A stretch of 32,539 nt of DNA, from contig CANQSL010000012.1 in assembly GCA_947626515.1 (NCBI GenBank), positions 1 through 32,539 on the forward strand, given 5' to 3'. The position numbers and the translations under genes are program-made. The notes below the pieces were generated by a model. The model ran no database searches. It was not told the DNA's origin and worked only from the letters and a program-made list of their open reading frames with translations. The stretch is from an uncultured Bacilli bacterium. Its GTDB lineage: Bacteria > Bacillota_I > Bacilli_A > RF39 > UBA660. Shown here piece after piece: positions 22,547-31,155 of the stretch (its first letter is position 1; each line of letters opens with the position of its first letter).

Positions 22547-24707
22547 CTTTAACTTTCTTTTCTGATTTTTTATCTTCTTTTTTTGGTTTAGGTAAAGCGT
22601 CTTTTCTCGATAAATTTAGTCTGCCACGATTATCATATCCTAAAGATTTTACAACTATTTCATCTCCTACACTAAGAATATCACTTGGTTTGTTAATATG
22701 TTTATGATCTAGTTGAGATACATGTACTAATCCTTCACAACCTGGCCATATTTCAACAAAACATCCGAAATCTTCTATCTTAACTACTTTTCCATTATAT
22801 ATTTTACCAACTTCTACTTCACGAACTACATTTTCTATCATTTCTATCGTTTTATTGATAATATCTATATCCGTATGATAAACAATTACTCTACCGTCAT
22901 CTTCTAAGTCAACTTTTACAGCATCCTTGTCATTAACAGTTTTTACATGGCTTGCATCTAAAATTATTTTTGTAATCATTTCTCCGCCACGCCCAATTAC
23001 ATCTTTTATTTTTTCAGGATCAATTTGAATAGTCTTAATTTTTGGTGCATATGGACTCAATTCTTTTCTTGGCTCTTTAATTATACTAGTCATTAAATCA
23101 AGTATTTGCATACGAGCTTTTTTAGCTTGTTCTAATGCTTCCTTTAAAATTTCTCTAGTAACACCTTTAATTTTAATATCCATTTGAAGTGCTGTTATAC
23201 CTTCTGTAGTCCCTGCTACTTTAAAGTCCATATCTCCCATATGGTCTTCCAATCCTTGAATATCTGTTAAAATAGTATATTTATCATCTTTTGTTATTAG
23301 ACCCATTGCAATACCAGCAACTGGAGCTTTAATTGGAACACCTGCAGCCATCAAGCTCAAACATCCTGCACATATACTTGCTTGACTAGATGAACCATTA
23401 CTTTCTAAAATCTCACTTACAACACGAATTGTATAAGGAAATTCTTCTTCACTTGGTATTACTTGTAAAAGAGCTCTTTCTCCTAAAGCACCATGGCCAA
23501 TTTCTCTTCTTCCAGGACTACCATATCTTCCTGTTTCTCCTACACTAAATGCTGGAAAATTATAATGTAACATAAATCTTTTTGTATCTTCTATACCAAG
23601 ACCATCTAATATTTGATGTTCACCTATTGCACCTAAAGTAGTTGTTGATAAAGCTTGAGTTTGTCCTCTTGTAAATAATGCTGAACCATGCGTACGAGGT
23701 AATAAGTCTATACTTGCACTAAGTGGTCTAATTTCATCCATCTTACGTCCATCAGGTCTAATATGTTCCTCCGTTATTAATCTTCTAACTTCATTAGCTT
23801 CAATCATATCTGTAATTTTTCTAACTGTTTTTAAAATATCTTCCAAATTTTCTTCTTCGGCATAAATTTCATTAAAATGTTCTACAGTATTATCTTTTAC
23901 TTCATCAATTCTTGCATATTTTTCTAATTTATCTTTTATTTGAATAGCTTCTAGCATATCAGAAGTAGCATAATCATTAACTGCTTTTTCTAATTCAGGA
24001 TCAATAGAAGCTAATTCTACTTCCTTCTTTTCTACGCCAATTTCTTTTATTATTTTCTTTTGAAATTTACAAAGCTTTTTAATTGCTTTTTGACCAAACT
24101 CTAAAGCATCAAGCATAATTTCTTCACTTACTTGTTTTGCCCCTGCTTCAATCATACATATATCATTTTCTGTACCAGCAACAGTTAATGTAAGTTCACA
24201 ATTTTCAATTTCATCACTGGTAGGATTGATTATAAACTTTTTACCAATTTTTCCAACTATTACACCAGCAACTGGCCCATCAAATGGTATATTTGATATA
24301 CCTAAAGCTAAACTTGAGCCAAAAAGAGCAGTCATTTCAGGACTATTATCTGGATCAACTGATAAAACAGTATTTATTACTTGAACTTCATTTCTAAAGT
24401 TTTCATCAAACATAGGCCTTATTGGTCTATCAATTAAACGTGCTGCTAAAGTTGCATTTTCACTAGGGCGCTCTCTTTTAATAAAACCTCCGGGAATTTT
24501 TCCAACAGAATATAATTTTTCATTATAAACTACAGTTAATGGAAAAAAATCTGCTGTAGATACATTATTACTCATTACTGCAGTAGATAAAATAACTGTA
24601 TCTCCATATCTTACTAAGACAGCTCCATTGCTTTGTTTTGCAAGTTCTCCATTTTCAATTATTAACTTTCTTCCTAAAAAATCTAATTCATATATACGCT
24701 TATCCAT
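22539..24707 (-). CDS. pnp: Polyribonucleotide nucleotidyltransferase (PNPase)
   Basis: PNPase degrades RNA 3' to 5' with phosphate, releasing NDPs. The 722-aa protein shows two RNase PH-like domains (catalytic [11 protein letters not shown] in the second; [21 protein letters not shown] near the start), then KH ([16 protein letters not shown]) and S1 ([20 protein letters not shown]), ending in a Lys-rich tail. I start at ATG 24707 (MDKRIYEL), 7 nt behind GAAGG; an ATG at 24725 would put that site inside the gene. It lies just below rpsO, the classic order, separated by a terminator. Membership in a degradosome is not evident here. Confidence 0.97.
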   Translation of the reverse strand: MDKRIYELDFLGRKLIIENGELAKQSNGAVLVRYGDTVILSTAVMSNNVSTADFFPLTVVYNEKLYSVGKIPGGFIKRERPSENATLAARLIDRPIRPMFDENFRNEVQVINTVLSVDPDNSPEMTALFGSSLALGISNIPFDGPVAGVIVGKIGKKFIINPTSDEIENCELTLTVAGTENDICMIEAGAKQVSEEIMLDALEFGQKAIKKLCKFQKKIIKEIGVEKKEVELASIDPELEKAVNDYATSDMLEAIQIKDKLEKYARIDEVKDNTVEHFNEIYAEEENLEDILKTVRKITDMIEANEVRRLITEEHIRPDGRKMDEIRPLSASIDLLPRTHGSALFTRGQTQALSTTTLGAIGEHQILDGLGIEDTKRFMLHYNFPAFSVGETGRYGSPGRREIGHGALGERALLQVIPSEEEFPYTIRVVSEILESNGSSSQASICAGCLSLMAAGVPIKAPVAGIAMGLITKDDKYTILTDIQGLEDHMGDMDFKVAGTTEGITALQMDIKIKGVTREILKEALEQAKKARMQILDLMTSIIKEPRKELSPYAPKIKTIQIDPEKIKDVIGRGGEMITKIILDASHVKTVNDKDAVKVDLEDDGRVIVYHTDIDIINKTIEMIENVVREVEVGKIYNGKVVKIEDFGCFVEIWPGCEGLVHVSQLDHKHINKPSDILSVGDEIVVKSLGYDNRGRLNLSRKDALPKPKKEDKKSEKKVKDE

Positions 24708-24736
24708 AATACTACCTTCTTTCATTCTTTTATAAT

Positions 24737-24764
24737 AAAAAAAGACACTAAAAATAAAGTGCCT
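24737..24764 (-). terminator. Terminator between rpsO and pnp
   Basis: On the minus strand AGGCACT pairs with AGTGTCT (7 bp with one G-U) across an 8-nt loop, followed by seven T. It overlaps the rpsO stop (24763-24765) and lies about 30 nt before pnp. It would partly uncouple S15 from PNPase levels. Confidence 0.75.
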
Positions 24765-25032
24765 ACTTTCTAATATTTAATTTTTGAATAACTTCACGAT
24801 ATGATACAACGTTAGTCTTTTTCAAATAATCTAACAAACTACGTCTCTTACCAACTTTTTGTAATAATCCTCTTTTTGAATGAAAATCATGTTTATGAAC
24901 TTTTAAATGTTCAGTTAAATCATTAATTTCTTCAGTAAGAATAGCAATTTGCACTTCTGTTGCGCCTGTATCTTTATCGTTTTTTCCGAAAGCTTTAACT
25001 AGTTCTGCTTTCTTTTCTTTTGTAATTGCCAT
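24763..25032 (-). CDS. rpsO: 30S ribosomal protein S15
   Basis: The 89-aa protein has the S15 signature: [20 protein letters not shown], then [37 protein letters not shown] and [12 protein letters not shown], the full conserved central 16S-binding block. S15 binds 16S helices 20-22 early in assembly and in many bacteria represses its own leader. ATG follows AGGAGGA. Its leader is about 85 nt, long enough for autoregulatory structure. It is first of the rpsO-pnp-DUF1653 operon. Confidence 0.98.
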   Translation of the reverse strand: MAITKEKKAELVKAFGKNDKDTGATEVQIAILTEEINDLTEHLKVHKHDFHSKRGLLQKVGKRRSLLDYLKKTNVVSYREVIQKLNIRK

Positions 25033-25151
25033 AAATTTTCCTCCTTTATATTATATAATCGGTTATAACTTAGTATTAATTCGGAAGATAAATCAAAACC
25101 AAGAAATAACTTTTACAAACCTATTATATATTAAGAAATATGCAAAATCAA
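25033..25151 (-). promoter_or_regulatory. rpsO promoter and leader
   Basis: TTGATT (25146-25151, minus), a 17-bp spacer and a perfect TATAAT (25123-25128). Transcription should start near 25117, giving about 85 nt of leader, where S15 autoregulatory elements are usual. I cannot pick a fold by eye. The stretch 25152-25233 further upstream holds nothing I can identify. Confidence 0.65.
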
Positions 25152-25233
25152 GCATTTTATTAATTATTTTTATAAAACATCTTTATCAGCTAATAATATA
25201 AGTATGTATTATAATTACTTATATTTATTTACA

Positions 25234-25269
25234 AATAAAAAACTCCTTATAAAATTGAAGTTTTTTATT
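25234..25269 (-). terminator. Terminator downstream of the small ORF, upstream of rpsO promoter
   Basis: On the minus strand AATAAAAAACT pairs with AGTTTTTTATT (11 bp, 14-nt loop). It overlaps the stop codon at 25268-25270 by two bases. Confidence 0.6.
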
Positions 25270-25381
25270 AATATATCCATTTTTTGATATTATTTTTATG
25301 AAATATTAAATTAGACTCATCTATCTCTTTAATAATTTCATCTATAATAAAGTCTATTCTTATAAGAACCCCTTCTTTCAA
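25268..25381 (-). CDS. Possible small ORF (37 codons) or gene remnant
   Basis: In the roughly 400-bp gap between the amidase and rpsO, an open stretch of 37 codons from TTG 25381 encodes KEGVLIRIDFIIDEIIKEID plus a basic end, closing in TAA. A terminator touches the stop, as for real genes here. Against it: no AUG, an AGAAGGGG site lies inside the ORF (25369-25376) and is followed at 5 nt only by an ATA codon, and the start is unclear. A TTGAAT-16-TAAAAT promoter-like pair lies just upstream. It could be a short peptide gene with a non-canonical start, or the tail of a decayed gene. Confidence 0.3.
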   Translation of the reverse strand: MKEGVLIRIDFIIDEIIKEIDESNLIFHKNNIKKWIY

Positions 25382-25429
25382 ATATATTTTATCAAATAGA
25401 AACTATAATTCAATAGATTCGACAAAACA

Positions 25430-27145
25430 TTACTTTATTTGAAAGTATTCTAATATTGTATCTGCTATTGTATTGCCTATTAATTCTTTATTATCCATAA
25501 TCCATTTTGCATCGCTTTCATAATCATGATGAGCTACTTCTATTAAAATTCCAAAAGGAACCATAGTAGGATTTACTTCACCAAGAGTTCCTTTAGCATA
25601 TTTAACACCTCTATTAGCAAGTTTATCATCTTTTTTATAATAGATATTCATCATATTATTTTGAAGCATCTGTGCAAGTGAATAAGAAGCAGAATCTTCA
25701 TTATTAACCCATGTTTCAACACCATAAGTTTTATGATCTTCACTAGCATTTGAATGTATAGCTAAATGTAAATCAACACCTAAATATGTACTATCTGCTG
25801 TCCACCTATTTATACCACCAGAATCGTGTGTATAAGTAATTACACCATACTCATTTAATCTCTTCTCTATATAATTAGTTAAATCAGTCATTTCTTTTTT
25901 TTCATTTGTATAACCTGTAGAAGATACTCCTAAATTTGCTGGTTGATCTGATGCACTTAAATAAACTTTATATTTATCTTTAGTACCCACTTTAAAATCA
26001 TAAGTTGTCACAATACTATCGTTTTTCTTATCTTCTTTTGCAACAGCCTTAACTGTAGTATTTTCATTTATTGTAATCTCTTCTGTATACTCTATACCAT
26101 TTTGTGATGGATCACTACCATCTAAAGTATAATATATTTTAGCATTTTCATTAGGACTCATTAATTTAATTTTAGTTCCCTTTTTAATATTATAAAAATT
26201 GTGATCAGTATATACTGGCATAAGTGTTTCTTTTGGATTTATTGTAAAATCTACTTCTGCACTTTTAGAATAATCTACATAATCATAATACGATGCAGTT
26301 ATTTTTACTTTATAAGAAGAAGATTTCTCAAATAAATTACTTGACAATATTACATTTTTGCTTTTTATTTCTTTTCTTCTTATTAATTTATTAGTTGTAT
26401 TATTATAGAGTTCTAACAAATAATTGCTGGCATTATCTCCACCTTCAAAAGAAACCGCTACATCATTATAATCCATCATATCTCCAGTAGAAGGATATTT
26501 TATTTTTATATCAGTTATAGGACTCATTAAATTATATATATTCAAAGTTGAGATAACTAAACTTTGGTCTATGATTTCTAAATTATAATTTACTTGTTTA
26601 TCTTTAAACATACTATTTTTTAATGTATATGTATTATTTTTTATATCTACCGTATCTATTAATTTTCCATTTTCCTTTATATTCATTTTATAATCTTTTT
26701 TATCATAATGGCCATCAAACAATATTACATAATCTTCATCATTAGTAATCAATACATCATTTTCTTCTGAAAAAGTTAATTCATCCCATTTAAATTTATA
26801 TGGCTCTTTTACCTTTTTTTTATCTCCATTTTTTAAATTTGCTATTAATTCTATTTCATAAGATTCATCATGAATTAATGAATCAAATTTTATAGTTGCA
26901 CTACTTTCTTCTATTGAATCTCTATAAACTATATTACTTAAACTATCATATACGGTTATTTCATAATTTTTAGCATCTTTTACAGGATTATAATATACAT
27001 AATAATTTAAACCCGTATTAGTTACATTTGTGAACTCAAAATTATTTAGAACACCATCATCACTCATTAAAAAATTTATTACAAATAAAATAATCCCTAT
27101 AAATAAAATAATGACAGAAGAAATAATTATAATAAGCTTTTTCAC
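25430..27145 (-). CDS. Secreted N-acetylmuramoyl-L-alanine amidase with FN3-like and chitobiase-type domains
   Basis: The 571-aa protein begins with an N-terminal membrane helix (IIIISSVIILFIGIILFVIN, 4-23), which tethers it. Two or three Ig/FN3-like beta domains follow (about 35-310), then a CHB_HEX_C-type domain (AKIYYTLDGSDPSQNG, about 335-350). The Amidase_3 domain runs from about 393 to the end: VYLSASDQPANLGV, TNEKKEM (metal-binding Glu candidate), LHLAIHSNAS (metal His) and ILIEVAHHD (catalytic Glu). The first usual His of 'GHGG' is Ser-Asp-Gln here, a variant I have seen in clostridial and phage amidases. It cleaves the peptidoglycan amide at the cell surface. GTG start behind AGGGAG. 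DUF3006 and an MBL gene lie upstream. Confidence 0.85.
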   Translation of the reverse strand: MKKLIIIISSVIILFIGIILFVINFLMSDDGVLNNFEFTNVTNTGLNYYVYYNPVKDAKNYEITVYDSLSNIVYRDSIEESSATIKFDSLIHDESYEIELIANLKNGDKKKVKEPYKFKWDELTFSEENDVLITNDEDYVILFDGHYDKKDYKMNIKENGKLIDTVDIKNNTYTLKNSMFKDKQVNYNLEIIDQSLVISTLNIYNLMSPITDIKIKYPSTGDMMDYNDVAVSFEGGDNASNYLLELYNNTTNKLIRRKEIKSKNVILSSNLFEKSSSYKVKITASYYDYVDYSKSAEVDFTINPKETLMPVYTDHNFYNIKKGTKIKLMSPNENAKIYYTLDGSDPSQNGIEYTEEITINENTTVKAVAKEDKKNDSIVTTYDFKVGTKDKYKVYLSASDQPANLGVSSTGYTNEKKEMTDLTNYIEKRLNEYGVITYTHDSGGINRWTADSTYLGVDLHLAIHSNASEDHKTYGVETWVNNEDSASYSLAQMLQNNMMNIYYKKDDKLANRGVKYAKGTLGEVNPTMVPFGILIEVAHHDYESDAKWIMDNKELIGNTIADTILEYFQIK

Positions 27146-27161
27146 ACTAACACTCCCTATC

Positions 27162-27374
27162 TTACTTTTTTAAAGATTCAAATAAATCATTTATTCTTTT
27201 TTTTGTTTCTTTTGTTTTTTTGGTATTTAAAACAAATTCATTATCAATAAAATCTAATATAGATCCCTCTTGAATATCTTTAGGCAATTTATTTATTTCA
27301 ATTTCAATTATTTTTAAAGTTTTTCTATCTTCTAAAATAACTATATCTTCTTCTATTCTATCTACAGTATACAT
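27162..27374 (-). CDS. DUF3006 family protein
   Basis: The 70-aa soluble protein reads VDRIEEDIVILEDRKTLKII, then INKLPKDIQEGSILDFID, matching DUF3006 (small beta domain with 'DRiEg..AvLe...' pattern). These genes commonly lie beside ComEC-like MBL hydrolases, as here: the MBL stop is 4 nt upstream of this ATG (GGGTGAT ribosome site). Its biochemical role is unknown. It starts a downstream run with the amidase, 16 nt away. Confidence 0.88.
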   Translation of the reverse strand: MYTVDRIEEDIVILEDRKTLKIIEIEINKLPKDIQEGSILDFIDNEFVLNTKKTKETKKRINDLFESLKK

Positions 27375-27378
27375 TTAA

Positions 27379-28293
27379 TCACCCATCTATCTCAGTTTTA
27401 ATTTTTTCTATATTAATATTATTTCCATCACTTACTAATTTTATAGTACCATCTAAATCTGTCCTATAAATCATAATATTCTTTTTATTTAATAAATCTA
27501 TAATTTCTTCTTTAGGATGGTTATATTTATTATTTTTACCAACAGATATTATAGCATATTTCGGATTAACCTTATCTAAAAAATTAGATGATGTACTATA
27601 AGAAGAACCATGATGCCCAACTTTTAAAACATCCACTTGAATATTTTTATTAATTATTTTTTTCTCTACGCTCTTTGGGGCATCGCCCATAAATAAATAT
27701 GACGTATTAAAATAATCTAATCTTATAACAATAGATGATTCATTTAAATCCTTTTCATTAGTACCTGTATATAATATTTCAAAATTCATATTATTTAATG
27801 AAAATTTTTCTCCTATTTTAGGTATAGTAATAGTATAATCTTTATTTTTAATAGCAAGTAAAACATCTTCAAAAGTTTTAGTAGTTGTTGTAACATCAGG
27901 GAGATAAATTTTACCAATATTTGCATAATTAATTACATTATCTAATCCTCCAATATGATCTTCATGAGGGTGAGTACCCACTAATACATCTATATCTTTT
28001 ATATTTAATTTTTCTAAATATTTAACTAAATTATCTCCATCAGCATTATTTCCAGCATCTATTAACATTACTTTATTTTCTTCTTGAATTAATATTGAAT
28101 CTGCTTGTCCTACATCTAAAAAATATATATTTAATTCTTTATTATTAGATACATTTTCTTCTTCTGTCTTTTCATTGAATGAAAAAGAAGTTTGAATTAT
28201 ATCTTTAGCATAATATATACCAATAGCTATTAATAAAACTACTATAATCTTATTAAATATTTTATTTACTTTATTACTAACTTGTCTTTTCAT
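27379..28293 (-). CDS. Membrane-anchored ComEC/Rec2-like MBL-fold hydrolase
   Basis: The 304-aa protein has one N-terminal helix (KIIVVLLIAIGIYYAKDIIQ, 15-34) and a metallo-beta-lactamase domain outside. Motifs: FLDVGQADSILIQ, MLIDAG, GTHPHEDHIGGL (HxHxDH), FMGDAP and KVGHHGSSYS, as in the isolated MBL domain of ComEC-type proteins. ComEC itself also has a channel domain, absent here, so this is a stand-alone ComEC-MBL homologue, presumably a nuclease or phosphodiesterase at the surface. It starts the MBL-DUF3006-amidase operon, with AGAGGGT before ATG 28293. Confidence 0.9.
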   Translation of the reverse strand: MKRQVSNKVNKIFNKIIVVLLIAIGIYYAKDIIQTSFSFNEKTEEENVSNNKELNIYFLDVGQADSILIQEENKVMLIDAGNNADGDNLVKYLEKLNIKDIDVLVGTHPHEDHIGGLDNVINYANIGKIYLPDVTTTTKTFEDVLLAIKNKDYTITIPKIGEKFSLNNMNFEILYTGTNEKDLNESSIVIRLDYFNTSYLFMGDAPKSVEKKIINKNIQVDVLKVGHHGSSYSTSSNFLDKVNPKYAIISVGKNNKYNHPKEEIIDLLNKKNIMIYRTDLDGTIKLVSDGNNINIEKIKTEIDG

Positions 28294-28313
28294 ATAACCC
28301 TCTATAATAAAGA

Positions 28314-28342
28314 ATTATATCACGTATAACAAGTTATGTAAA
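28314..28342 (-). promoter_or_regulatory. Promoter for the MBL-DUF3006-amidase operon
   Basis: TTTACA (28337-28342, minus), a 17-bp spacer and TATAAT (28314-28319), about 20 nt before the ATG. It is divergent from the LCP promoter, with about 20 bp between the two -35 boxes. Confidence 0.65.
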
Positions 28343-28363
28343 TTTTTAAAAATAAAAAATTTA

Positions 28364-28392
28364 TATACATATAATACAATTTAGTGTATAAT
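28364..28392 (+). promoter_or_regulatory. Promoter for the LCP gene
   Basis: TATACA (28364-28369), a 17-bp spacer and TATAAT (28387-28392). It gives a leader of about 50 nt with AAGGA ahead of the ATG at 28448. Confidence 0.6.
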
Positions 28393-28447
28393 TTAATAGA
28401 GTTGTCACTCTTAAATAACTTAGTTATATAAAAAGGAATGAGACTTA

Positions 28448-30523
28448 ATGAAAAAGATTTTAAAAAAATTTAAAAAATTAAAAAAGTTTAATAAAATATC
28501 ATTTTTTATAGTAGAAATAATATTCTTTATTACTATATGTTTTTTTATATATAATTTATTATTATTAAAAAATATAGAAACTTTTATAAGAATAATAATT
28601 ATTATTTTATCTATATTAAGTATATTCTTTACTATTTTTATAAATATATTATTATTGTTTAGCAAAAAAAATAAATTATATATAACCAATAGTATATTAA
28701 TGATAATTATTAGTATAGTTTTATTTATTTTATCTTTTAATATTTTTAAAACATATGGAATAGTAGATAACATGAGTAAAAATACAATAGAATATTCTTC
28801 TAGTTTAGTTGTACTAAAAGATACTGAATTTAAAAATAACAATAAATTTAAAGTTGGTATGATTAAAGATGAAAATGATATAGAAGGAAATATACTCGCA
28901 AATGAATTAATAGATAATAAAAATTTAAAAGATATAGATATAGTTTACTATGAAACATACTTAGAAATGCTAGGTGATTTATACTCTAATAATATAAATG
29001 GATTATTTATAAGCAGTAACTATGTAAGTGCTTATAATAGCTATGAAAATTATGCAAACATAAAAGATGAAACTAAAGTCGTTTATTCATATAAAAAGAA
29101 AATGAAAAATCAAGATTTTAGTTTAGCATCTAACAAGAGTTTAACAGAACCATTTACAATATTATTATTAGGAGTAGATTCAGAAACAGATGGATTAAAT
29201 ACTAATACAGCTTTTAATGGAGATACAATGATGCTAATAACATTTAATCCATTAACATTAAATGCAACAATATTTAGTATTCCAAGAGATACATATGTTC
29301 CTATAGCATGTAATAATAACAGATCTAGTAAAATTAACTCATCAGCTGCATATGGAACTAATTGTGTTATAAATACAATAAAAAATTTAACTGATATAGA
29401 TATTGATTATTACGTTAAAATTAATTTTAAAGGTGTTGTTAGTTTAGTAGATGCATTAGATGGTATAACAGTTGATGTTCCCGTTAAATTCTGTGAGCAA
29501 GATTCTAATAGACTTGGAGATAGTCACAATATTTGTTTAGATAAGGGTTTACAAGAATTAAACGGTGAACAAGCTTTAGCATTGTCAAGACATAGACACA
29601 GCTTACCTCTTGGAGACTTCCAACGTGTACAACATCAACAATTAGTAGTAGAAGCCATAGGAAATAAAGCTAAAACTATTAGAAGTGTAGATAAATTCTA
29701 TAATGTATTAAATGCAATAAGCAGAAATATAGATACTAATATTAGTACTGATGAATTATTAAATTTATATAATGTTGGTAAAAAAATGTTCTTAGGAAAT
29801 AATACATCATTAAATATACAAAAAACTTATTTAACTGGATATGATTTAACATTATATATACCCGGTCTTGGAAATGTATATACATTCCAGTATTATGAAC
29901 AAAGTTTAAATGAAATAACAAAAGCAATGAAAATAAATTTAGGTTTAATAGAGCCGGAATTAACAAAAACTTTCTCTTTTTCTGTCAATGAACCATATGA
30001 AGCTCCTATAATTGGAAAAGAATATTATACAGTAAAAAGAAATGAAGCTATGCCTAATTTTATAGGCTCAACTATCAATTATTTAAAAGACTGGGCTAGT
30101 AGTAGAAATATAACTATAATTGAAAATTATATAACTGAAGGTATGACAGACTATGATAAAGATAAAAATGGAATTATAACTAATCAGAATGTTGTATCAG
30201 GTACTTTAGTATCAAGTGTTTCTACAATGACAGTAGATGTAATAAAAGTTGAAGATAAAAAACAAGATAAAGAAGAAGATAAAGAAGATAATAAAAATAA
30301 TAAAGACGATGACAAACAAGATGATAATAAAGTAGATGACAAAGAAGAAGAATCTAATAAAACGGATGATAATAAAGAAGAACCAAAACCAAGTGAAGAT
30401 AATAATGATAAAAATGAAACAGATACAAATACTGATTCTAATGATGAAAATAATTCAGAAAAAGAAGAAGTTCTTCCACCTACTAACTTACCAATAGATG
30501 AAACTGAGCAAAAAGAAAACTGA
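28448..30523 (+). CDS. LytR-CpsA-Psr (LCP) family transferase with extra N-terminal domain and PASTA domain
   Basis: LCP enzymes join teichoic acids or other glycopolymers to peptidoglycan outside the membrane. In the 691 aa, three membrane helices (about 18-40, 46-71, 79-99) are followed by an extra extracellular domain (about 118-225, SLVVLKDTEFKNN..., a binding-protein-like insertion). The LCP domain (235 to about 405) follows: ILLLGVDSE, GDTMML, IFSIPRDTY (R280 D281), then NGEQALALSRHRHS and GDFQRVQHQQ. Near 535-607 MPNFIGSTI...GTLVSSV is a PASTA-like domain. The last 80 residues are a Lys/Asp/Glu/Asn tail. This architecture recalls Erysipelotrichia/Mollicutes-type LCPs. The ATG has AAGGA 10 nt upstream. 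It converges on a membrane protein across a shared terminator. Confidence 0.93.
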   Translation: MKKILKKFKKLKKFNKISFFIVEIIFFITICFFIYNLLLLKNIETFIRIIIIILSILSIFFTIFINILLLFSKKNKLYITNSILMIIISIVLFILSFNIFKTYGIVDNMSKNTIEYSSSLVVLKDTEFKNNNKFKVGMIKDENDIEGNILANELIDNKNLKDIDIVYYETYLEMLGDLYSNNINGLFISSNYVSAYNSYENYANIKDETKVVYSYKKKMKNQDFSLASNKSLTEPFTILLLGVDSETDGLNTNTAFNGDTMMLITFNPLTLNATIFSIPRDTYVPIACNNNRSSKINSSAAYGTNCVINTIKNLTDIDIDYYVKINFKGVVSLVDALDGITVDVPVKFCEQDSNRLGDSHNICLDKGLQELNGEQALALSRHRHSLPLGDFQRVQHQQLVVEAIGNKAKTIRSVDKFYNVLNAISRNIDTNISTDELLNLYNVGKKMFLGNNTSLNIQKTYLTGYDLTLYIPGLGNVYTFQYYEQSLNEITKAMKINLGLIEPELTKTFSFSVNEPYEAPIIGKEYYTVKRNEAMPNFIGSTINYLKDWASSRNITIIENYITEGMTDYDKDKNGIITNQNVVSGTLVSSVSTMTVDVIKVEDKKQDKEEDKEDNKNNKDDDKQDDNKVDDKEEESNKTDDNKEEPKPSEDNNDKNETDTNTDSNDENNSEKEEVLPPTNLPIDETEQKEN

Positions 30524-30545
30524 TAATTTGTTATTTATCAGTTTT
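30516..30545. terminator. Bidirectional terminator between LCP and the 162-aa membrane protein
   Basis: AAAACTGATAA (30516-30526) pairs with TTATCAGTTTT (30535-30545), 11 bp with an 8-nt loop, and flanking T and A runs serve both strands. Both stop codons lie in the stem or loop. Confidence 0.85.
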
Positions 30546-31019
30546 TTCTTTTTTCTCTTTTTTTTCGTCCTCTTTTTTATCTTCTTCTTTAATTCTTACT
30601 TTAGAAGGCATTCTTTTATTTATACTATCAATATTCTTAAACATATATAGTACTAATAATATAAATTCGAAAGATAATCTTAAAGCTAAATTACCAAATA
30701 CTAATACACCTATAAAACTAAAGAAATTTTTACCGATTAAAGAGAAAGATCCTAATGTTAAAGCTATAGTACATATTACATAAAGCATTCTAAAAATAGG
30801 TTCTATTATCGTTATTTTAAAATTAAAGAAATCGTATATAACTTTTTTATATCCAGTATATTTTCCTTCCTTTTCTTTACTTAAATAATTAGAATAAATA
30901 AACATTCCTCCAATAACTGCTAATAGAATACTTATTATTATCCAAACTTCACCTAAAGTAAATGAATTATTTTTTATAATACTACTACCAATTATAGAAT
31001 CTGTATCATATTGTGGCAT
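30531..31019 (-). CDS. Hypothetical membrane protein, 162 aa, with charged C-terminal tail
   Basis: I do not recognise this protein. I start at ATG 31019 (MPQYDTDS), 10 nt after AAGGAG; the longer frame from 31055 has no ribosome site. It has a membrane helix at about 24-44 (IIISILLAVIGGMFIY), then KVIYDFFNF and helices at about 78-98 and 103-126, and ends in a Lys/Glu-rich tail (EEDKKEDEKKEKKEKTDK). The DFFNFKITIIEPIFRMLYV pattern resembles a family of small integral membrane proteins of Bacilli with a zinc-ribbon partner, but that is uncertain. It has its own promoter and shares a terminator with LCP. Confidence 0.78.
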   Translation of the reverse strand: MPQYDTDSIIGSSIIKNNSFTLGEVWIIISILLAVIGGMFIYSNYLSKEKEGKYTGYKKVIYDFFNFKITIIEPIFRMLYVICTIALTLGSFSLIGKNFFSFIGVLVFGNLALRLSFEFILLVLYMFKNIDSINKRMPSKVRIKEEDKKEDEKKEKKEKTDK

Positions 31020-31045
31020 ACCATAATCACTCCTTTTACGATAAA

Positions 31046-31074
31046 AATATATCAAAGAAGTGTGAATTTTTCAA
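31046..31074 (-). promoter_or_regulatory. Promoter for the 162-aa membrane protein
   Basis: TTGAAA (31069-31074, minus), a 17-bp spacer and TATATT (31046-31051), about 27 nt before ATG 31019. Confidence 0.6.
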
Positions 31075-31122
31075 GAAAATGTAAAGCTTTTTGTCTATGA
31101 TTTACATATTTTAGTCACAATA

Positions 31123-31155
31123 TAAAAAAAGTTTATTAAGGTATTAATAAACTTT
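31123..31155 (-). terminator. Terminator of the LysM gene
   Basis: On the minus strand AAAGTTTATTAA pairs perfectly with TTAATAAACTTT (12 bp, 4-nt loop) followed by a T run. It covers the stop codon at 31136-31138. Confidence 0.85.

Noticed and set aside
28420-28842. Minus-strand ORF of 140 codons opposite the LCP gene
   Set aside because: Ile/Leu/Asn-rich shadow of the hydrophobic N-terminus of a clearly coding LCP gene, with no ribosome site or recognisable domain.
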